Positions 8,969 through 18,663 of a stretch of DNA of 64,000 nt are shown here, piece by piece. The notes under the pieces are model-generated. The model made no database searches and was not told where the DNA came from. It saw only the letters and a list, made by a program, of their open reading frames with translations. The stretch lies in the NCBI RefSeq assembly GCF_028728065.1, contig NZ_CP117812.1, positions 620,001 to 684,000 on the forward strand, read 5' to 3'. This stretch comes from Lentisphaera profundi (GTDB lineage: Bacteria > Verrucomicrobiota > Lentisphaeria > Lentisphaerales > Lentisphaeraceae). The translations under genes and the position numbers were made by a program. The number at the start of each line of letters is the position of its first letter. Positions within the stretch are counted from its first letter, which is position 1.

Positions 8969-9454
8969 ACCCGCTCGCCGGAGGCATTAAAATCATACAT
9001 TAATTTTTATTATCCGCATAGGAATGCGGAGCGCCCAGGTACTGCCGTACAGGCGAATGTTTTTTTTACCCGCCCGCGGAGGCTCTCCGCTCGCCGGAGG
9101 CATTTATAGCTTTTAATATATAGGGGCTCCTCACCTTAAGGTACTGCCGTACGGGCGAATATTTTTTTCACCCGTTCGCACGCGCTCTTCAAAAAACTTT
9201 AATCATTTGCTAATAAAGCTGAGGTTTTTGGGGTATGCATAAAATTCACAAGTAGATCATCACCTGGGAGCGCGGGCGTCTCGCCCGCATTTGCATATCC
9301 GCGTATGTAAAAATGATACCCCCATTTCTCACAGTGAACATACCGCTTCCCAAGAATTAAATGTGGCATGAATTGACGATGGCACTGCCAATAATTGCGA
9401 CTAGCAAGAGACGACTAAGTTCTAGCCTTCAGATGAAGCTTTTTCAGGGCTGTC
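8969..9454. repeat. diverged continuation of the repeat cassette
   Basis: Beyond copy 2 the sequence keeps a looser match to 6164-6535: the CCGCATAGGAATGCGG hairpin, GGAGGCTCTCC modules, and the block from 9243 with GCGGGCGTCTCGCCCGC that parallels 6311-6440. The cassette runs up to the stop codon of the prepilin-like gene at 9455. No gene lies in it. Confidence 0.75.
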
Positions 9455-10201
9455 TTATTTTGTAGCGTCCCACAAACTGTCATAAGTAACCCACGTATTG
9501 GCTTGAAACGGGACTACGGTGGCATCAATTTCCAAGCCTTCGACATGTCCGTCGGCCATAAGGTAGTTCGACTTATAAGGGCCGTGTAGCATTGACGTAC
9601 CGCCGTTTATTAGAGCCCGCTGATCTGTAGCCCGCTTTATATTATAATTATCCCAGCCAAGACGACAACGTGAATAGGGATATTCAAAAAGCATTATTGC
9701 TAAAGCGGGTTTTCCAACCTCATGAGGTCTTGGTGCATCTGTACCCATAAGCCCTAGTGCATCTTGAGTATTTGAGAACCGGGTAAAAGCATAAGTCATG
9801 TTTGGGGTCGTAGCATTCGGTGTCTCAAATGGGCACTTATATATTATACCATAGTTCTCCCCATAAGTATCTTTTAAGAAAGCATGCCCATTTCTTTCCT
9901 CATCCTCTAATGCCTCACGACCATCGTAGCCAGAAAGCATATCGTCCCACGACACCTGATTGTTAAGGCCTGATCTATCGGGAACATATCCGCCATTATC
10001 ATCAGCATACATGGCTATGGCTAAATGCAATTGCCTTAGATTGTTCATGCATAGGACGTTTCTAGCTGTTTTTCGGGCCTTGCCTAGGACAGGCATAAGT
10101 AGGGACGCTAAAATGCCAATAATCGCCACCACCACGAGTATTTCAATTAAAGTAAAGGTTTTTCTATTCTTTGGGGCTCTGTGATTTATACTTTTTTTCA
10201 T
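9455..10201 (-). CDS. prepilin-like protein with N-terminal cleavage/methylation segment
   Basis: The start at 10201 is preferred: it gives a short basic leader directly before the F-T-L-I-E segment, while upstream in-frame ATGs add an atypical extension. The 248-residue product has one hydrophobic helix (about 17-40), then an R-K-T-A-R-N and N-N-L-R-Q-L-H-L-A-I-A-M-Y region and a C-terminal A-D-G-H motif with final W-D-A-T-K, the usual layout of pseudopilin-like proteins abundant in Lentisphaerota and Planctomycetes. The residue before Phe is Thr rather than Gly. It is the first of three paralogues on this strand. Function is unknown; a surface or secretion role is inferred from the pilin-like N-terminus. 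Confidence 0.88.
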   Translation of the reverse strand: MKKSINHRAPKNRKTFTLIEILVVVAIIGILASLLMPVLGKARKTARNVLCMNNLRQLHLAIAMYADDNGGYVPDRSGLNNQVSWDDMLSGYDGREALEDEERNGHAFLKDTYGENYGIIYKCPFETPNATTPNMTYAFTRFSNTQDALGLMGTDAPRPHEVGKPALAIMLFEYPYSRCRLGWDNYNIKRATDQRALINGGTSMLHGPYKSNYLMADGHVEGLEIDATVVPFQANTWVTYDSLWDATK

Positions 10202-10263
10202 AATAAGCTCATCTATTATTTGATACACATATCTAATAAAGCCTGTGATATCTATTCTCACGC

Positions 10264-10330
10264 TGTATGATTAGTTGAATTGGCTGTAAAAAGAATCGAT
10301 AAGTGCTTTTTATTCCAAATATTTACTGAA
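10264..10330 (-). promoter_or_regulatory. conserved upstream element of the prepilin-like gene, copy 1
   Basis: Read on the minus strand, this region shares a run AATAAAAAGCACTTATC then TTTACAG and a TATACAG-like hexamer with 11468-11522 and 12488-12545. TTTACA and TATACA/CATACA spaced by about 15 bases resemble a -35/-10 pair. It probably holds the promoter. Confidence 0.5.
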
Positions 10331-10600
10331 ATAGGGACAGGCTGATGCTTATACCTCGGTATGTAGTCCACTCTTTAGAGTGCCGAATAATCAGATTTAA
10401 TACTGAAATGGGGACAGGCTGATTAAATTTACAAATATTTACTGAAATGAGGACAGGCTGATTAAATTTAATACTCATGCCTCAGCTATGTACTCCACTC
10501 TTTAGAGTGCAGAATGACTAAATCAACATAAAAAACCGCAAGCTAAAGCTTGAACTACATACCAAATCCACAATTTGGTGGGGGCGCATGGTCTAGCCCA
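10319..10600. repeat. short direct repeats with GGGACAGGCTGAT core
   Basis: A unit TACTGAAATRGGGACAGGCTGAT occurs near 10326, 10401 and 10442, and a variant at about 12548-12568. Each is near a GTCCACTCTTTAGAGTGC hairpin unit (10366, 10494, 11570 regions). A further hairpin pair, CAAGCTAAAGCTTG and CCAAATCCACAATTTGG, lies at about 10540-10575; the first recurs at about 11613. They resemble REP-type palindromic units. Confidence 0.7.
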
Positions 10601-10627
10601 GCCTTCAGCTAGCTTTTGCCGGCGTTC

Positions 10628-11407
10628 TTATCTTGTCGCATCCCACATAGTTCCTCTAACATTATTAAATGCGGCTCCGGGCTTATAGTAATGGAGTGTA
10701 TCCAGAACATCCATCTCCTTCACACTGCCGTCGATCATGAGGTAGTTCACATCATAATTGCCGTGCATCATTTCTCCAGTTGTACCTGAAAGCACTTCCC
10801 ACTTAAAAAAATCTGTCGCCCTTTCAATACTATGGTCATTTCTGCCGAGTTTGCTATAACCTGGACGATTATAATCAAAAAGCATGATGGTTTCATCGGG
10901 CTTTGATATCCTAGTAATTTTTGCTGTATTCGCATTAGTACCAGTATCACTGATAACCCCTAGGCCGCTGGCAGCACCACCGCTGTAATTGCTCACAGCA
11001 TAAGAGATGTCTAGTGTACTAACAGTAGGAGATCCGTCAAAGAGTGGGCACCGGTATAATTCACCATGATCCTGACCATATGTACTGCTGTTCATGGTAT
11101 GGTCACCTTTTTGCGCTGATGTTAGGTTACGGCCATCGTAGTCAGAAAGTAAGTCGTCCCAAGACCAAGCGCCAGGTTTCGGGAGGTAGTTGTCATTATC
11201 ATGCGCGGAAGAGTAAAAGGCTATGCCTATTTGCTTTTGATTGCTAGCGCATACGGCAATTCTGGCTGCTTTCTTCGCCTTATTTAGAACTGGCAACAAG
11301 AAACTACTCAAAATAGCAATAACTGCAATAACCAACATAAGTTCAATCAAATTGAAGCGCTTGTTTAAACTAGGATTAGCCTTCTTTCTAAAATCTATTT
11401 GTTTCAT
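10628..11407 (-). CDS. prepilin-like protein, paralogue 2
   Basis: The start at 11407 is chosen because GCGAGGA lies 5 bases upstream; an earlier in-frame ATG at 11425 lacks a site. The 259-residue product has the leader, the F-N-L-I-E segment (with Arg before Phe instead of Gly), one hydrophobic helix, a K-A-K-K-A-A-R-I-A-V-C region and the C-terminal I-D-G-S motif ending W-D-A-T-R. It is more diverged than the other two paralogues but collinear with them along the whole length. It is probably membrane-anchored with an exported globular domain. Confidence 0.86.
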   Translation of the reverse strand: MKQIDFRKKANPSLNKRFNLIELMLVIAVIAILSSFLLPVLNKAKKAARIAVCASNQKQIGIAFYSSAHDNDNYLPKPGAWSWDDLLSDYDGRNLTSAQKGDHTMNSSTYGQDHGELYRCPLFDGSPTVSTLDISYAVSNYSGGAASGLGVISDTGTNANTAKITRISKPDETIMLFDYNRPGYSKLGRNDHSIERATDFFKWEVLSGTTGEMMHGNYDVNYLMIDGSVKEMDVLDTLHYYKPGAAFNNVRGTMWDATR

Positions 11408-11467
11408 AAAATCCTCGCTATCCAAATTGTTGTTAAATTGCTAAACCCTATGAACAGCCATAGTGCC

Positions 11468-11522
11468 ACTGTATAATTAGTTTTTTTACTGTAAAAATAA
11501 CAGATAAGTGCTTTTTATTCCC
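11468..11522 (-). promoter_or_regulatory. conserved upstream element of the prepilin-like gene, copy 2
   Basis: Same element as at 10264-10330, with AATAAAAAGCACTTATCTG followed by TTTACAG and TATACAG on the minus strand, about 60 bases before the start at 11407. Confidence 0.5.
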
Positions 11523-11662
11523 ACTTTTTAGAGTGCCGAACCATCAAATTTAATGCTTATGCCTACGTATTTAGTCCACTTTTTAGAGTGCCGAACCCTC
11601 AAATTTAAGGCAAGCTAAAGCTTGAACTACATACAAAATTCACTAGAGCTTTTGCGCTCGCG

Positions 11663-12427
11663 CTATTTCTCGGTATCCCACAAACTTTCTCGAACATCGT
11701 TATAAGGTACCCATATAGAATCACGGGATAATTTCTCAATATGTCCGTCGGCAAAAAGAAAGCTCTGCCTATCGTCGTGCATCTCTTTATTACCCTCGTT
11801 TAAACTATCGTTTATTGCAGTTCTATAATTGGCCATAGAAATTAAAGTCCAAACATTATTGCCCATGTAGCTATAACGGTTACGGTAATATTCACCAAGT
11901 ATCATTGCTGTATCAGGATTTGCTATATCCATAACTCTTCTACTATAATTAGTGCCCGCAACGCCCATGTAACCAGGATTACCATCCACTCCACGATTCA
12001 GGGCATAAGTCATAGGTATATAATCCTCCCTAATAATTGTGTATGATGTCTCGTTAAACAATGGGCACCTGTATATTTGACCATACTCATCCCCATAGAC
12101 ACTTTTAAGCTGTACCCCCTGAGCCTGTTGCGCTGCTGTTAATGACCCACGTCCATCGTAGCCTGCAATTAGATTGTCCCAGGTCACATTGCCTGTGGAT
12201 CCCGTCGGGAAATAGTCATTACTATCATCAGTATACATGAGCAGGGCTAAATTTACTTGTTTTATCTGGCTAGTGCATACCGCGATTTTGGCTTTTTTAC
12301 GCGCATTGCCAAGAGTAGGCAACAACATGCTCGCCAAAATCCCAATAATCGCCACCACCACCAGTATTTCAAGCAAAGTGAAGGATTTTCGATTATTTAA
12401 GCTGCTGTAATTCACATTTTTTTTCAT
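11663..12427 (-). CDS. prepilin-like protein, paralogue 3
   Basis: Three in-frame ATGs (12442, 12433, 12427) are possible. The last is favoured because GAGG lies 9 bases before it and the first ATG overlaps that site. The 254-residue product carries F-T-L-L-E with Ser before Phe, a hydrophobic helix, K-K-A-K-I-A-V-C-T-S, and F-A-D-G-H near the C-terminus with a final W-D-T-E-K. It is closest in sequence to the gene at 9455, including an S-Y-N/R-Y pattern near two thirds of the length. The three genes are separated by 425 and 255 bases of repeats, so each probably has its own promoter. Confidence 0.87.
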   Translation of the reverse strand: MKKNVNYSSLNNRKSFTLLEILVVVAIIGILASMLLPTLGNARKKAKIAVCTSQIKQVNLALLMYTDDSNDYFPTGSTGNVTWDNLIAGYDGRGSLTAAQQAQGVQLKSVYGDEYGQIYRCPLFNETSYTIIREDYIPMTYALNRGVDGNPGYMGVAGTNYSRRVMDIANPDTAMILGEYYRNRYSYMGNNVWTLISMANYRTAINDSLNEGNKEMHDDRQSFLFADGHIEKLSRDSIWVPYNDVRESLWDTEK

Positions 12428-12487
12428 AATCATCTGCCTCATCTAATTGTGTTATATAGCTACTAAACCCCCTTTTTTTTACCGTGA

Positions 12488-12545
12488 TACTGTATAATCA
12501 TTTTAATCCGCTGTAAAAATAACAGATAATTGCTTTTTATTCCCA
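12488..12545 (-). promoter_or_regulatory. conserved upstream element of the prepilin-like gene, copy 3
   Basis: Minus-strand copy of the element seen before the other two paralogues: AATAAAAAGCAATTATCTG, then TTTACAG and TATACAG. Its conservation against diverged genes suggests function or recent spread. Confidence 0.5.
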
Positions 12546-12568
12546 ATATTTTCTAAAATAGGAACAGG

Positions 12569-13396
12569 CGAAATTAAGAGATTACAAGATTAAATTCGTA
12601 ATTAATCAGACCTGTGGGCTTGTGAAGATTAAGCGCTGGAGCGAAGCTCCGAGTGTAGGAATTCTTAAGGGGTGTTGCCACACGGGCGGATAAAAATTAT
12701 TGGCTCGTACGGCAGTAGCTTAAGCGAGGTGTGGGGCGGAGCCCCAGATATTTTTATCGCCTGTGTGGCAGCACCTCCGGTGGCCGAGGAGCCCTCGGGG
12801 CCCTACTAAAAAGGTGGCAGCAGGTATAAATACCCGCCTGCGGAGGCTCTCCGCCCGCCGGAGGCATTAAAGTCATCCACTAATGTTCATCATCCGCATT
12901 GGAATGCGGAGCTCCCAGGTGTTGCCACACAGGCGGATAAAGATTATCACGATTAACCAGAATAAAGGGCATGGTGCTTCGCACACGAGAAGGACGCTGT
13001 CCCCCTCGAGCTCCCCCTGCAAGGAATTGCCATTCCTTGACCAGGCGACTAGGGGCTCTGCCCCGCTTTATGGGTAATCGTGAAAATTATTGGCTCGTAC
13101 GGCAGTAGCTTAAGCGAGGTTTGGGGCGGAGCCCCAGATATTTTTATCGCCTGTGTGGGAGCACCTCCGGCGGCCGAGGAGCCCTCGGGGCCTTACTAAA
13201 AAAGGTAGCAGCAGGTATAAAGACCCTTAAGGACCCCAAGCTTGTCCTTAGGCAGCTAAACTTGATAAAATATAGCTAATTAAGCATAAATAGTATTTAT
13301 TAGTCATGTCATGATATGTCATATTACGTCATGATATGTCATGCCATGATCACTCAATCGCCCTATAGATATGACATGGGCAAGGAGGCTCTAAAA
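12569..13396. repeat. intergenic repeat block, mainly inverted modules
   Basis: No gene was recognised. Two copies of a module of about 110 bp (about 12703-12812 and 13089-13199) are the reverse complement of about 5696-5802. CCGCATTGGAATGCGG hairpins and GGAGGCTCTCCGC units lie between them. At 13308-13342 GTCATGATATGTCAT occurs twice with a 20-bp period. Confidence 0.82.
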
Positions 13397-13669
13397 ATTA
13401 AATGTGAGCATGAATTGATGATGGCACCGTCAACAAATTTCCACTAGGAATCAACCCAAGCCTTAAGGGGATTTTTGGCAGGCGGTCATATTTTCTGCAA
13501 AATTGACGAGTCGCGCTTAGTTTTTTAGAGTTTTTAAGAATTACGCAGTAGCGATCATGAGATAAATGGGTTTAATAAGGATATAATTGTTTTGTAAAGA
13601 CAGAAGAAATTTTAAATGCAAAGCTGAGTATTAGATATACACTCAGGACAAATAAAGAGAGTTTCACTA
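13397..13669 (+). promoter_or_regulatory. upstream region of the sulfatase gene, intact copy
   Basis: This is the parent copy of 6438-6708. Conservation is highest over the last 90 bases before the ATG, which hold GGATATAATTG (a possible -10) and a purine-rich AAAGAGAG ribosome-binding region 9 bases from the start. Confidence 0.6.
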
Positions 13670-15166
13670 ATGATAAATAGTTTTTTTCAAACAGCGCTTC
13701 TAATACTTGTTTTTTCATTGCCGATGTTTGGACAAGAAAAAAAACATGATACCGATAAGAAACCTAATATAATTTTCATCTTAACGGATGATCAGGGTTA
13801 TGGCGATGTAGCGAAGCATGGTCACCCGTATTTAGATAGCCCCAATATGGATCGCTTATATGATGAGAGTGTACGTTTCGATAGCTTTTATGTAAGTCCA
13901 TCCTGTTCTCCTACTCGTGCGGCCTTGTTGACGGGTATGCATGAGTTCCGCAATGGCGTGACGCATACAATTCAGCCACGTGAGCATTTACATAAGGATG
14001 CGATCACTTTGCCTGATTTATTAAAGACGGCGGGTTATAAGACAGGCTTTGTGGGCAAGTGGCACCTTGGTAATAGTAAGGGTTATGCACCACAATATCG
14101 AGGTTTTGATTGGTATGCGAAGAACGCAAAAGGTCCCCATAAACATTTTGATGTAGAGATGATTCGCAATGGCAAGAGGCGTCAAGTTAAAGGCTTTCGT
14201 GAAGATGCCTTCTTCGATGAAGCGATGACTTTTATTAATGAGGCAGATGATCAGCCATTTTTTCTCTACCTCTGTACTTATTCACCTCATACACCCTTGG
14301 GTGCCCCGCAAGATCTTGTGGCCAAATATGAAGCCAAGGGACTCAATAACAAGCATGCAACTTATCTTGCGATGATTGAAAATATTGATTACAATCTTGG
14401 ACGCTTGGATGCTTTTCTAAAAAAACGAGATTTAGCAGAAGATACAATACTGATTTTTATGAATGATAATGGTGTGACCGAGGGGCTTGATGTTTATAAC
14501 GCGGGCATGCGAGGTCCAAAATGTACCGTATGGGAAGGTGGAACACGAGCTTTTTCCTTTTGGCGTTGGCCAGGACAGTGGAAGCCCCAAACAGTCAATA
14601 ATCTAACGGCTCATCTCGATGTACTTCCTACGCTATGTGAATTAGCTGGGGTAGAAATCCCGAGTGAATTAGAAGAGGAATTAGAGGGCTATAGTTTATT
14701 GCCCTTAATAAACGATCAAAAATGGGATCAAGATAATCGTCTTTTGTTTCACAATGTCGGGCGTTGGCCCAGTGGAACGGCTGCAGCACATAAATATGCC
14801 ATGAGCTCGATCCGCAAAGGCAATTACCTGCTCGTTCATAGTAGTGACTGTGGGGATGCGGTATGCGCAAGATATCCGAGTCAGTGCACGACAATGAGAA
14901 AGGTTAAAAAAGGATTGATTAGTACAACTTATACCCAGAAAAATGCTCAGTTTCATTGGGCTGTCACTCCTGGAGATAGCTGGCAACTCTTTAATGTGAA
15001 AGATGATCCTGCTTGTCTCAAAGATTTATCTAAATCAAAGCCCGAACTCATTTTTGAAATGACCAAAGCTTATGACCAGTGGTGGGACGAACAATTTCCG
15101 ATCATGATGGCGCGCAATGGTGACGCGGGTAGTCCTGAAGCGAATAAGCGTGTTAAGAAAAAATAG
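13670..15166 (+). CDS. secreted type I sulfatase
   Basis: The 498-residue protein starts with a signal peptide (about 1-21). Metal-binding Asp40-Asp41 lie in I-F-I-L-T-D-D-Q-G-Y, and the formylglycine signature is C79-S-P-T-R followed by A-A-L-L-T-G. Other family landmarks are G-K-W-H-L-G near 130, a S-P-H-T-P histidine, and N-D-N-G near 265. It belongs to the arylsulfatase A-like S1 family, which hydrolyses sulfate esters of glycans after an anaerobic or aerobic maturase converts the Cys. Length is typical. Export is expected before or after maturation. The substrate cannot be told from the sequence. A truncated duplicate of its 5' end lies at 6709. Confidence 0.93.
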   Translation: MINSFFQTALLILVFSLPMFGQEKKHDTDKKPNIIFILTDDQGYGDVAKHGHPYLDSPNMDRLYDESVRFDSFYVSPSCSPTRAALLTGMHEFRNGVTHTIQPREHLHKDAITLPDLLKTAGYKTGFVGKWHLGNSKGYAPQYRGFDWYAKNAKGPHKHFDVEMIRNGKRRQVKGFREDAFFDEAMTFINEADDQPFFLYLCTYSPHTPLGAPQDLVAKYEAKGLNNKHATYLAMIENIDYNLGRLDAFLKKRDLAEDTILIFMNDNGVTEGLDVYNAGMRGPKCTVWEGGTRAFSFWRWPGQWKPQTVNNLTAHLDVLPTLCELAGVEIPSELEEELEGYSLLPLINDQKWDQDNRLLFHNVGRWPSGTAAAHKYAMSSIRKGNYLLVHSSDCGDAVCARYPSQCTTMRKVKKGLISTTYTQKNAQFHWAVTPGDSWQLFNVKDDPACLKDLSKSKPELIFEMTKAYDQWWDEQFPIMMARNGDAGSPEANKRVKKK

Positions 15167-15269
15167 GACTACATCCTAAGCAGTTTTATTGTCTGAGCTT
15201 GATGATTTCTAGCTCGAAAAATGATGTTTCAGAGTGAGAATATACCTATTGATCCGATAATGAATTAGA

Positions 15270-15510
15270 GTGAGAAAGTGTTAGTAGATAATGCTGAAAG
15301 CATGAATGAATATAGCCCAATGGCGTAAGCCTTGGGAAGTATTATCGAGAATAGTATTATGAATGCTGTAAGCATGGATTAGAGCTTTAATGCGTTCCTT
15401 CAGAACTCTACGGTTCAATTATTTCTCGGACCTAGCTCTCACGAGCTAGGCTAAGTTAATTCGTGCTTTCAGCACTAAAAAGTAAATCTAATTCATTACT
15501 GGACTAATAG
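15270..15510. repeat. 240-bp hairpin repeat, copy A
   Basis: This segment between the convergent sulfatase genes resembles 24800-25041 along its whole length. It is built of small hairpins: ATGCT-GAA-AGCAT, ATGCT-GTA-AGCAT, CCCAATGGCGTAAGCCTTGGG-like, CCTAGCTCTCACGAGCTAGG and GTGCT-TTC-AGCAC. No gene was seen in 15167-15525. Confidence 0.82.
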
Positions 15511-15525
15511 ATACAATTGAAGAAT

Positions 15526-16929
15526 TTATTTATTTTTAATCTCTTCTTGCCATTTTTTGAGGGCAAGTTTCATGTCGGAGACTAAGTCGGGGTATAAGGT
15601 GGCTAGGTTCTTGGTTTCGCCAGGGTCGAGCTCGAGATTATACAAGAATTCACCTGTGGGTGTCTCAGTTATCTGCAAGCGTTTATTTGGCGTTTTATTT
15701 GTCTTTATGTACTTCCACTTGCCGCGCCGGAGGGCTTCTTGGTACTTGGTATCCCAGAACAAGGTCCGTTTTTTGATTTCGCCTTTAGCGGAAAGTATGG
15801 GGAGCAGATTTATGCCATCGAGGTGGGACGGTATTTCAGCCTTCACTAAAGAGCAAATAGTCGGGTAAAGATCCATCGTGCTCGTTACAGAGTCAATCAC
15901 TTTTGTAGTACTATTTAATCGTGGATACTTGATAATTAATGGCACTCGATTACCACCTTCAAATAAAGTGTATTTTCCCCCATTCAATTCACCGTTATTT
16001 GCATAAGTCACCAATGATCCACCATTATCACTGATAAAGAAAACGGCGGTATTATCCGTGAGTTTTAGTTCGTCTAGCTGCTTCATGACTAAGCCGATTT
16101 CACGATCGAGAAAATAGAGTTGACCGAGGTAATAATCGCGCCCTTCCGGATGAGCCGGATAGCCGATTTTCTGACGCCATTGCCAATAGGTCTCTTTGCT
16201 CTCATTATCGGCAAAGCCCTTGAGACCTTTTTCTTTCAAATAACTCTCAGGTAACTGATGAGTGAAGTTATGGACGGCATTGAATGAGAGGTGCAGATAA
16301 AAAGACTTGTCTTTATTTTTATTGATAAATGAGCGTGCCTGCTCACCGAATAGCTCGGTTGTAAAACCCTCCACATTTTTTTTCTCTTTCTGCACATACA
16401 TGGCGCCTTCATGGAGGTTGCGGTCTTGGTAGCTATCGCTGTGGTGTAGGTAATGTTTGGTGCCGCCGCTGAAGCCATAAAAAAAGTCAAAACCGTGATT
16501 TAAGGGAAAACCACGACCATTTATATGATCAGTCTTGCCATGATGGAATTTCCCCACGAGTCCAGTCGCATAGCCCTTTTCTTTTAGGCTCTCGGCAATG
16601 GTGGTAAATTTTGCACCGTGCAAACCCGGCCCGCCATACCAATAGACCCCTTGACGCTGCTGGTAAGATCCTGTCATAATAGCTATGCGAGATGCATTGC
16701 AGATGGGAGCGGTGGCATAAGCATTTGTGAACCGAACTCCAGCTTCAGCTAGAGCATCTATATTAGGCGTGGATACATCGCTTGCCATAGCAGTGTGCGA
16801 CATATCGGCATAACCCAGGTCATCGACAACAATGACAATGATATTCGGTGGAGTATTGGCTTTTTCGTCTGCAGTAATAAGGCTGCTAAGATAAAATACA
16901 GACACGAGAATGATTAATAATTTATTCAT
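15526..16929 (-). CDS. secreted sulfatase with C-x-A-x-R signature
   Basis: The 467-residue product has a signal peptide (about 1-20), I-V-V-D-D-L-G-Y with the metal-binding Asp pair, and the maturation signature C77-N-A-S-R followed by I-A-I-M-T-G. Ala instead of Pro in the third position is accepted by the family. G-K-F-H-H-G (where G-K-W-H is usual) and S-D-N-G complete the active site. AAAGGG lies about 8 bases before the ATG. It is the last of three genes on this strand (21030 to 15526) with gaps of 47 and 73 bases, after an unknown secreted protein and a double esterase. Together they could remove sulfate and acyl groups from one polymer. Confidence 0.92.
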   Translation of the reverse strand: MNKLLIILVSVFYLSSLITADEKANTPPNIIVIVVDDLGYADMSHTAMASDVSTPNIDALAEAGVRFTNAYATAPICNASRIAIMTGSYQQRQGVYWYGGPGLHGAKFTTIAESLKEKGYATGLVGKFHHGKTDHINGRGFPLNHGFDFFYGFSGGTKHYLHHSDSYQDRNLHEGAMYVQKEKKNVEGFTTELFGEQARSFINKNKDKSFYLHLSFNAVHNFTHQLPESYLKEKGLKGFADNESKETYWQWRQKIGYPAHPEGRDYYLGQLYFLDREIGLVMKQLDELKLTDNTAVFFISDNGGSLVTYANNGELNGGKYTLFEGGNRVPLIIKYPRLNSTTKVIDSVTSTMDLYPTICSLVKAEIPSHLDGINLLPILSAKGEIKKRTLFWDTKYQEALRRGKWKYIKTNKTPNKRLQITETPTGEFLYNLELDPGETKNLATLYPDLVSDMKLALKKWQEEIKNK

Positions 16930-17002
16930 GACTTGACCCTTTTGATAAAATGTTTTCGTCTTATAGACGGATCTAATCCATATGAGATGACGGGTTTGGC
17001 TG

Positions 17003-18616
17003 CTAGCTTACTTTTTTGTGATCAAGCTGTATTGGTGGAGCGAGAATTTCCTGAAGATAATTAAGTTCCTTGAGGAAAGCTTCCATATAATGCAGTGTGC
17101 CACGAAAGTGGAGATCGTTTCTGTGCCGCTTAAAGAGTGTATGTCCTTTTCCAGTGTACTCGATAAAGCTAGCTTTATTGTGATACGAGTTCATTTTTTT
17201 GATAAAGGCTAGGTTTGTTTCGCTTGTTGAAATGGGGTCTTTGGAACCGGCTAAAATAAGAGTAGGAGGCGTATTCTTATCGACGAGTAAGGCCGGAGAA
17301 AATTTCGCGGGATTCATGCCTTTTTCACGGCAAATGACACCACCTTTTTTCCAGCCCTTCACTAATTCAAAGGCAGGATAGAGCAATATTAAAGCATTGG
17401 GGATAGATGAAATCTGTTGATTATCGTGTGTATGCTTATCAGCCTTTATTGTGGCTAGTGCAGATGCAAGATGGCCTCCAGCAGAGCCACCACAGGCAAT
17501 GATTTTATCTGGGTTTATATGTAGTTCAGTGCTATGTTTACGAAGGTAACGCATGGCTGATTTTACATCTTCTAGGCAATCGGTGGGAGATTTAGCACCT
17601 GCCTTTTGAGCCAGTAAACGATAGCTTATGGTGGCAGTCACAAGTCCTCGTTTGGCAAAATACATAGATTCGAGCGCATGAACGGCAGGGTTTCCTGCAT
17701 GCCAGCCACCGCCATGGATAAACAATAGGGCTGGTCTTAGCTCTGATTTTTTCAAATCTGTAGGCAGGTAGATATGCATTTTTAGATTTTTGTCAGCAAG
17801 GCTTTTATATGTGAGGACTTTGTCTGCCTTGGCCAAAGCTTGTTTTTCGTTATCAGGAAGAATATTTATCGGGCTATTATTTAAACGGTGTGTTTCTTTT
17901 AGGATAGGCTGCAAGCTATTAAACCACTTGTCCGCCATTTTTTCGGCTCCGAGGGCATTGGGATGAACTTTGTCCTTTACGGTGTCCGTCTTCCAATTAA
18001 AATCCTTGTCTTGATCAACAATAATTATACTTGATGATTTCAGCTTTGTACCAAGTAAAGTTATTTCTTGATTAAGCTTGGGGAGATATGAATACTTAGG
18101 AAGTTTGCCACTCGTGATGCCTCGGGCGATTAAAATGGTGACTTGCGGATTAATCTTTTTTGCTTTTTCGATTATAGAGCTCAGGCTAGCAATGACCTTT
18201 TTTATGGGTTTTTGCTCTTGAGTATAATTGTGAGCTGAATGGATGAGGATAATATCGGCAGGATACTTCTTATAGATGCCATTGAATTTGGCATTGATCT
18301 GCTGGGCATTGTTTCCGCTATAGCCTGCGTGACCAAGTCGGATGCCATCTTCGACAGAACTTTTCGGTCCGATGAATTTTACATTATAGCCTGACTCGAT
18401 CAGTTTCTTGTAAAGGGGATGACGATAAACTTTGAATTTTGAGCCTCCTTCGGTAATGGAATCTCCTAGGCAAAGTATTGATGTTGGAGTCCCATTATTT
18501 CTCTGCTTAAGCGGCTCAGCAGCAAGGCTCTCATAATGAAAAAAACCAAGAAAACATACTAATAATAAATAAGTGTAAGAAGACGTTATTTTATTGAAAT
18601 TATCTTTTGTTTTCAT
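17003..18616 (-). CDS. secreted SGNH-like hydrolase fused to acetyl-esterase-type alpha/beta hydrolase
   Basis: A signal segment is followed by an SGNH domain (about 45-240) with L-G-D-S-I-T-E-G as block I and D-K-V-H-P as block V; block III reads S-A-H-N in place of G-T-N-D. From about residue 260 an HSL/BD-FAE-like esterase follows: oxyanion H-G-G-G-W, nucleophile elbow G-G-S-A-G-G, acid in G-S-K-D-P and base in G-K-G-H-T-L-F. The second domain looks fully active. The order resembles the fusion at 1381 but the second domain belongs to a different subfamily, so the two fusions seem independent. It probably deacetylates glycans together with its sulfatase neighbour. Confidence 0.85.
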   Translation of the reverse strand: MKTKDNFNKITSSYTYLLLVCFLGFFHYESLAAEPLKQRNNGTPTSILCLGDSITEGGSKFKVYRHPLYKKLIESGYNVKFIGPKSSVEDGIRLGHAGYSGNNAQQINAKFNGIYKKYPADIILIHSAHNYTQEQKPIKKVIASLSSIIEKAKKINPQVTILIARGITSGKLPKYSYLPKLNQEITLLGTKLKSSSIIIVDQDKDFNWKTDTVKDKVHPNALGAEKMADKWFNSLQPILKETHRLNNSPINILPDNEKQALAKADKVLTYKSLADKNLKMHIYLPTDLKKSELRPALLFIHGGGWHAGNPAVHALESMYFAKRGLVTATISYRLLAQKAGAKSPTDCLEDVKSAMRYLRKHSTELHINPDKIIACGGSAGGHLASALATIKADKHTHDNQQISSIPNALILLYPAFELVKGWKKGGVICREKGMNPAKFSPALLVDKNTPPTLILAGSKDPISTSETNLAFIKKMNSYHNKASFIEYTGKGHTLFKRHRNDLHFRGTLHYMEAFLKELNYLQEILAPPIQLDHKKVS

Positions 18617-18663
18617 TATGGAGCCTATTCCGTGAGTATGATTATAAACGATTTGATTATGGC

